64,000 nucleotides of DNA, from the NCBI GenBank assembly GCA_045124505.1, contig JBGVLZ010000061.1, forward strand, positions 73,859-137,858, written 5' to 3'. Shown one piece after another: positions 59,657-64,000 of this stretch. This DNA comes from RGIG7213 sp045124505. GTDB taxonomy: Bacteria > Bacillota > Clostridia > Oscillospirales > CAG-272. Both the position numbers and the translations under genes were made by a program. Each line of letters starts with the position of its first letter. Position 1 is the first letter of the stretch. Under the pieces are notes generated by a model, which made no database searches, was not told the DNA's origin, and worked only from the letters and a program-made list of their open reading frames with translations.

Positions 59657-61165
59657 TTATTGTTTATCAGCCTTTTTTCTTGAAAGTTTTTCTTGTACTG
59701 ACGTATTTTGGTTATTGGGCACAGAGGTAAGAGTAAATACAAACTCACAGTATTCTCCGTACACGCTGTTTACCCATATCTCCTCACCGTGTGAGTCGAT
59801 TATGGTTTTTGAGATATACAGTCCAAGTCCGACACCTGTTTTATCAAGTCCGCGGCTCTTGTCGCTCTTGTAAAATCTCTCAAATACAAACGGAAGATCT
59901 TCCTTTATTATTCCCTGTCCGTCGTTAAGAACGCTCACAAAGACCTTTTCATCTTTTTCAACTATCTTAACAATATACTTTCCCTTTTCATAAGAGAATT
60001 TCTGTGCATTGTCGCATATGTTGTACAGCACCTGATATATCGCATCACGGTCGGCAAAAACGGGCATATTATCACGGTCACACTCAAACATAACATCGAG
60101 CTTTTTGCTGTCGAGCTTTTGCTCAAGTGAAATTATTATCTGCCTTGCCATCTCGCAAATATCAAAGTTCGACTTTACAAGCTTTCTGTCGCCTGCCTGA
60201 AGACGGGAGATATCAAGCAACGATGATACAAGACGTGAAAGACGCTTTACCTCGGTGGATATTATCTGAAGATAATGCTCCTGCTTTTCAGGAGGAATCG
60301 CACCGCTTAACATTCCTTCGACAAATCCTGAAATTGCCGTCATGGGCGTGCGCAGGTCATGCGACACATTTGCAAGAAATGTTTTACGCAGCTCTTCATT
60401 TTTTTCAAGCGTTGATGCCATATTGTTAAACGCTGCCGCAAGCTCTGCAACCTCATCGTGGCCGTGTATAGGTACACGTGCATCAAAATTACCCTGTGAA
60501 AACTCTTTTGCCGCACGGCTCATCGTTTTAAGCGGTAAAATGATCCTTTCAGAGAGAAAGTATACAACAACAAGCGCCGCAAGCATTACCCACAAAACAG
60601 ACACGATTATCGCCTTTATCGTTTTGGAAACAAGATTTCTGAACCTTACATTTTCACTGCACACAAAAACTGTGCCAACCATTTCTCCGTTTGTGTTTTC
60701 AACAGCTTCGGCAGAAACAAGATGATTCGTTTTAAAGAATCCTTCCATCGAAGTATATTCGCTGTATGCTCCGTCACCGTCGAGCTTTGCAAGAATACCG
60801 GCAGGAAGGGATTTTCCCATATCTTCGGGCGTGTGTGCGCTTAACAGCACTACTCCCTTTTCGTCTGTCAGAAAGACAAACATATCCTCACCCATGGCAT
60901 CCGATACAGTATTCAAAACAACGGAAATATCGCTTTCGACATTTTCATAGTATATAAATCTGGCGAAGTCGACCGTTGCGGAGTTGTTATACTTCCCTGT
61001 TATAAAATTGCCAACAGCCTCAGAGGCATCGCTGACTGACTGACGTTTCATATCGACAGAGTTGTTTGACGTGTTTGAAACGAGGATGACAGAAAGCACG
61101 AAAAAGCTGACAAAAATTATCAGCATAAAAGCCGCAACGTATTTTGTAAAAACGCTTTTAAACAT
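59657..61165 (-). CDS. Sensor histidine kinase
   Basis: A 502-residue two-helix membrane kinase. Helices lie near 8-30 and 175-195 with an extracytoplasmic sensor domain of about 145 residues between them (dCache/4HB type not resolved). A HAMP domain follows, then the phospho-acceptor region FLANVSHDLRTPMTAISGFV (His near 268) and an ATPase domain with NICDNAQKFS (N box), GQGIIKEDLPFVF (G1) and GVGLGLYISK (G2). The ATG at 61163-61165 is preferred to the TTG just before it. It is transcribed after the response-regulator gene, with a hairpin between. Confidence 0.9.
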   Translation of the reverse strand: MFKSVFTKYVAAFMLIIFVSFFVLSVILVSNTSNNSVDMKRQSVSDASEAVGNFITGKYNNSATVDFARFIYYENVESDISVVLNTVSDAMGEDMFVFLTDEKGVVLLSAHTPEDMGKSLPAGILAKLDGDGAYSEYTSMEGFFKTNHLVSAEAVENTNGEMVGTVFVCSENVRFRNLVSKTIKAIIVSVLWVMLAALVVVYFLSERIILPLKTMSRAAKEFSQGNFDARVPIHGHDEVAELAAAFNNMASTLEKNEELRKTFLANVSHDLRTPMTAISGFVEGMLSGAIPPEKQEHYLQIISTEVKRLSRLVSSLLDISRLQAGDRKLVKSNFDICEMARQIIISLEQKLDSKKLDVMFECDRDNMPVFADRDAIYQVLYNICDNAQKFSYEKGKYIVKIVEKDEKVFVSVLNDGQGIIKEDLPFVFERFYKSDKSRGLDKTGVGLGLYISKTIIDSHGEEIWVNSVYGEYCEFVFTLTSVPNNQNTSVQEKLSRKKADKQ

Positions 61166-61192
61166 CAATTTATCCTCTCATATGAAGAAAAG

Positions 61193-61223
61193 AGGGCGAC
61201 CTCTTTTAAAACAAGGCCGCCCT
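61193..61223 (-). terminator. Attenuator-like hairpin between regulator and kinase genes
   Basis: On the minus strand AGGGCGGCCT and AGGTCGCCCT form ten pairs with one G-T wobble, followed by CTTTTCTT. It lies between the response-regulator stop and the kinase start and would lower kinase expression relative to the regulator. Confidence 0.65.
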
Positions 61224-61235
61224 TTAGTTCGAATT

Positions 61236-61928
61236 TTACTGAAGAAGCTCGAATTTATATCCAACGCCCCAGACAGTTTTGAGCACCCACTTATCCGAAA
61301 CGCCTTCAAGCTTTTCACGAAGACGCTTAACGTGTACGTCAACCGTTCTGGAGTCTCCGAGATAATCAAATCCCCAAACCTTGTCAAGCAACTGATCTCT
61401 TGTAAAAACTCTGTTATAGTTTGAAGCAAGGAAATAAAGAAGCTCCAATTCCTTCGGAGGAATATCAACACTCTTGCCTCTGAGCTTAAGCTCATACTTC
61501 TGCAAGCTTATTTCAATATTTTCAAACTTGATTATTTCATCATCGTTCTGACTCTCGTGTGAGTTGCAGCGTCTGAGGACCGCCTTCATTCTTACTGCAA
61601 GCTCCTTCATATCAAAGGGCTTTACAACAAAGTCGTCAGCGCCCATTTCAAGTCCGAGCACCTTGTCAAATGTTTCGCCCTTGGCTGTTACCATGATAAT
61701 AGGCTTTGAAGATACTTCACGGATCTCTCTGCACACTGCCCAGCCGTCCTTTTTGGGAAGCATGATGTCAAGAAGTACAAGATCAGGTTCATAAAGCTTG
61801 AAATAGCTTACACCCTCAACACCGTCATTTGCTGTTTTTACTTCATATCCTTCATTTTCAAAATATACACGAAGTGCCTCGCAAATGTTGACATCATCGT
61901 CTATTATAAGTATTTTTGTTCCAATCAT
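61236..61928 (-). CDS. OmpR/PhoB-type response regulator
   Basis: A 230-residue regulator. The receiver domain has KILIIDDDVN, phospho-acceptor Asp near 52 in DLVLLDIMLPKKDGW, conserved Thr in IIMVTAKGE and Lys in VVKPFDMKEL. The winged helix has PPKELELLYFLASNYNRVFT, QLLDKVWGFDYLGDSRTVDV and HVKRLREKLE. The ATG at 61926-61928 has AGGAGG seven bases upstream; the frame opens eight codons earlier without a ribosome site. It pairs with the histidine kinase next to it. Two TATAAT boxes lie upstream at about 61995 and 62040 on the same strand. Confidence 0.93.
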   Translation of the reverse strand: MIGTKILIIDDDVNICEALRVYFENEGYEVKTANDGVEGVSYFKLYEPDLVLLDIMLPKKDGWAVCREIREVSSKPIIMVTAKGETFDKVLGLEMGADDFVVKPFDMKELAVRMKAVLRRCNSHESQNDDEIIKFENIEISLQKYELKLRGKSVDIPPKELELLYFLASNYNRVFTRDQLLDKVWGFDYLGDSRTVDVHVKRLREKLEGVSDKWVLKTVWGVGYKFELLQ

Positions 61929-62083
61929 TTTTATTCCTCCTGTATTATGCAAATATTTGAATTTGTTAATTTCGTTAAACTTTTATCTAAATTCATTATA
62001 TCGCACAGCCAACGAATTGTGGTTAATATATTGTAAACAATTATACCACTTTATATTAATCGCATTCGTTTTTTCAGAAATAA

Positions 62084-63247
62084 TTATTTTTCGTATACAA
62101 TTTTTCCGTTTATAAAGGTTTTTACTACATTTGAATAAATGTTCAAAGGATCGCCGTCAAGCAGAACAAGGTCACCGTCAAGCCCTTCTTTTATCATTCC
62201 TATCCTGTCAGATACTCCGAGTATCTTTGCGGAATTACACGTTATCGCCTCAAGAGATGCCATATACGGAAGTCCGTTTTTGTGTGCCAATGCGGCGCAA
62301 AGCGGAAGATACTGTATCGGTGTTTCGGGGTGGTCTGTACAGATCGAAAATAAAATCCCGTGTTCGTTTAAGATTTTTGGATTTTCAAATGAAAGATTTT
62401 TAAGCTCGGGTTTACTTCTGTCTGTCATGTTAGGGCCTAAAATTGCGCTTATGCCCTCATTTGCAAGCTCTTCTGCCGCAAGATATCCTTCTGTACAATG
62501 GACGATCGTATATTTAAGCGAAAACTGCTTTGCTATCCTCACCGCCGTGAATATATCATCAGCTCTGTGTGCGTGAAAGTGGGCAGGCAGTACACCGTTT
62601 ACAACGAGAGCTAATGCCTCGTTTTTATCGTCATACTCAGGTTCATCACAATTTTCGGGGTCACTCTGATATTCTGCCATGGCTGATGCATATTTTTTCG
62701 CCTTCATAAGCGATTCTTTTATGAGTGCCGCTGTTGCAAGACGTGTCTGCGGTGCCTCGCTTTTTCCATGGTATACGCACTTCGGATTTTCACCTAAAGC
62801 AAATTTCATTGAAACGGCAGGTGTTACTGTCATTGATTCTACCCTTTTTCCGTATGTTTTTACAAGGGCTGCCATGCCGCTTACGGGGTTTGCGCTTCCG
62901 GGGCCTGTACATACAGAAGTAACACCGGCACGGTAAGCATCCGCAAAGCATACGTCAAACGGATTTATTCCGTCAATTGCGGAAAGCTGGGGTGTGACAG
63001 GGGATGTTTCCTCGTTAAGGTCATCACCCTCAAAGCTCAAAGAATCTTCTATAAGACCGAGATGTGTGTGCGCATCGATAAAACCGGGGGTGAGAATACA
63101 GCCCTCACCGTCTACAACTTCATGTCCGTCTGTATTCGGTAAATCCTCCCCGACATATGATATTTTTCCGTCTGTTATAACGACAGAGCCTCGCTCTATC
63201 ACCCTGCCTGAGTCCATCGTATAAATTTTTGCATTTTTAATAATCAT
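62084..63247 (-). CDS. Amidohydrolase family metal-dependent hydrolase
   Basis: A 387-residue member of the imidazolonepropionase/dihydroorotase-like superfamily. GFIDAHTHLG carries the first two metal ligands; later ligands lie in LPAHFHAHRADD, TIVHCTEGY and SICTDHPETP. The C-terminus ends with a conserved GDLVLLDGDPLNIYSNVVKT segment typical of cyclic-amide hydrolases. The ATG at 63245-63247 has CGGAG upstream; the frame opens seven codons earlier without a ribosome site. The substrate is unknown. It follows divIC but is separated by a terminator. Confidence 0.88.
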   Translation of the reverse strand: MIIKNAKIYTMDSGRVIERGSVVITDGKISYVGEDLPNTDGHEVVDGEGCILTPGFIDAHTHLGLIEDSLSFEGDDLNEETSPVTPQLSAIDGINPFDVCFADAYRAGVTSVCTGPGSANPVSGMAALVKTYGKRVESMTVTPAVSMKFALGENPKCVYHGKSEAPQTRLATAALIKESLMKAKKYASAMAEYQSDPENCDEPEYDDKNEALALVVNGVLPAHFHAHRADDIFTAVRIAKQFSLKYTIVHCTEGYLAAEELANEGISAILGPNMTDRSKPELKNLSFENPKILNEHGILFSICTDHPETPIQYLPLCAALAHKNGLPYMASLEAITCNSAKILGVSDRIGMIKEGLDGDLVLLDGDPLNIYSNVVKTFINGKIVYEK

Positions 63248-63263
63248 ATTTATTCTCCGTAAA

Positions 63264-63292
63264 AACATAGCAGGGACACAATATCCCTGCCA
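63264..63292 (-). terminator. Terminator of the yabQ-divIC transcript
   Basis: On the minus strand GCAGGGA/TCCCTGC, seven perfect pairs with a seven-base loop, then TATGTTTTTA. Confidence 0.75.
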
Positions 63293-63295
63293 TGA

Positions 63296-63574
63296 TCATT
63301 TTGTCAAATCGTTATAATATACAACCTCACCGGGCATACGGTATCCAAGCTCTTCCCTGGCGATTTTCTGTATATATTCTTCATCCATTTCCTGTGCGTA
63401 TTCATCCTTGAGCTGTTCAACAGCAAGCTTTTTTTCGTAAACCTGTACTTCAAGCTGTCCTTGCTTTTCTTTAAGCGTGCTGACCTGCATGCTTAAATTC
63501 AAAATAGTAACAAAAGCAAAAACAAGGAAAAAGCACACAGCTGCTTTAACAAATATATTTGTTCTTCTTTTCAT
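63296..63574 (-). CDS. DivIC/FtsB-type septum formation protein
   Basis: A 92-residue single-pass protein: a short basic N-terminus (KRRTNIF), a membrane helix at 9-28, a coiled coil (LKEKQGQLEVQVYEKKLAVE) and the conserved tail EYIQKIAREELGYRMPGEVV, all features of DivIC. It belongs to the division machinery with FtsL and DivIB. The start shares one base with the yabQ stop. The pair yabQ-divIC is typical of spore-forming Firmicutes. Confidence 0.88.
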   Translation of the reverse strand: MKRRTNIFVKAAVCFFLVFAFVTILNLSMQVSTLKEKQGQLEVQVYEKKLAVEQLKDEYAQEMDEEYIQKIAREELGYRMPGEVVYYNDLTK

Positions 63575-64000
63575 TAAAATTCCTTATCTTCGACAACGGT
63601 ATCGACAATGCGCCGCTTAATGAGCGCAGACACAAATCTAAGCTTAATAAATAAGTAAATATATAGTATCGGTGTAACAATATATCCTCGCACTATGCGG
63701 TAGACAAATAAAAACACCGTCTGCATACAGTATGATATAAACCGACCGACGGTGAACTTATACAAAATAAAACCTGATAGTGCAAAAATCAGCATAAAAA
63801 ATCTGAATTTTCCGTGGTTTGCACAAAACACAAACACCACTACTATCACAGTATACACCATAGAAAATAAAAAATCAATAGAAAATTGAAATAATTTTGA
63901 AATTATTGTTTTCTTTTTTACATTTTGTAGTGAAGCTTGATTTTTTTCTTCGCAATTCACTATATGTAGTCCGAGCATGATATATATAGTATTAAATATA
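63574..64000 (-). CDS. yabQ: Spore cortex biosynthesis protein YabQ (5' end outside window)
   Basis: The frame is open to the window edge, so the gene continues to the right; the ATG at 63978 is probably an internal methionine. The visible part (142 codons) has a YabQ-like core: FSIDFLFSMVYTVIVVVFVF, CANHGKFRFFMLIFALSGFI, LYKFTVGRFI, with three to four membrane helices and a short charged tail. YabQ is a membrane protein needed for spore cortex formation. Its overlap with divIC supports the assignment and suggests a sporulating organism. Confidence 0.75.
   Translation of the reverse strand, partial: IFNTIYIMLGLHIVNCEEKNQASLQNVKKKTIISKLFQFSIDFLFSMVYTVIVVVFVFCANHGKFRFFMLIFALSGFILYKFTVGRFISYCMQTVFLFVYRIVRGYIVTPILYIYLFIKLRFVSALIKRRIVDTVVEDKEF

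Overview
The window looks like a chromosome segment of a low-GC, spore-forming anaerobic Firmicute, most like a gut Clostridium-class bacterium. The grounds are a yabQ-divIC pair at the right edge, meso-diaminopimelate dehydrogenase, strong AGGAGG-type ribosome sites, A/T-rich sigma-A promoters often carrying an extended -10 (TGn), many TTG/GTG starts and several lipoprotein signals. I see no prophage, transposase, rRNA operon or CRISPR array. The species call is inference; the family calls come from motifs read in the translations.

Layout. 0-12.5 kb: the tail of an unidentified gene, a 2,552-residue surface protein with Calx-beta, CARDB, Big2-like and C-terminal membrane segments, then rlmA with a ComEC-like metallo-beta-lactamase lipoprotein, an S1-domain protein, a DUF3048 lipoprotein and a CBM9-like protein. 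12.6-18.8 kb, leftward: a three-gene regulator operon joined by 4-base overlaps, a MITE-like inverted repeat, a vWA protein, an operon of HEYGH putative metalloprotease, unknown protein, macro-domain protein and frameshifted Spx/ArsC-like gene, a hairpin repeat, a zinc-ribbon/CFI-box protein, and a 6S-like RNA. 18.9-26.7 kb, rightward: murQ, a membrane-anchored VanY-like protein lacking key residues, and two ABC exporter subunits flanking a DUF1854 protein. 26.7-31.7 kb: tRNA-Glu, a copy of its 3' end, a striking array of small palindromes punctuated by TGAAAT/ATTTCA, and two tandem ECF sigma/membrane-partner pairs.

31.7-41.6 kb: a leftward operon with 4-base overlaps (AAA ATPase, DUF1653, thioredoxin reductase-like, Ca2+ P-type ATPase), tRNA-Thr, then rightward rsmA, a small lipoprotein, an LtaS-like phosphoglycerol transferase and a GT8-VTT fusion. 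The tRNA-Thr and rsmA promoters overlap face to face. 41.7-52.7 kb: carbohydrate and envelope genes (GH3, MFS transporter, GH43, CDP-alcohol phosphatidyltransferase, Gfo/Idh/MocA oxidoreductase), ddh, and a two-gene ABC transporter. 52.8-59.5 kb: a leftward operon of HtrA-like pseudoprotease, NusG-II protein, Gx transporter, ApbE flavin transferase and a CotH/LTD/RCC1 lipoprotein, resembling part of an extracellular flavinylation system. 59.6-64 kb: an OmpR-type response regulator and histidine kinase, an amidohydrolase, divIC and the 3' part of yabQ.

The strongest leads are the interlocked convergent promoters at 36.6 kb, the palindrome array beside the duplicated tRNA end at 27 kb, a two-copy compound hairpin repeat with compensatory changes (17.5 and 47.3 kb), the 6S-like RNA at 18.6 kb, a terminator hairpin whose 3' arm is the next gene's ribosome site (37.6 kb), and two enzyme-like proteins whose catalytic residues are replaced.
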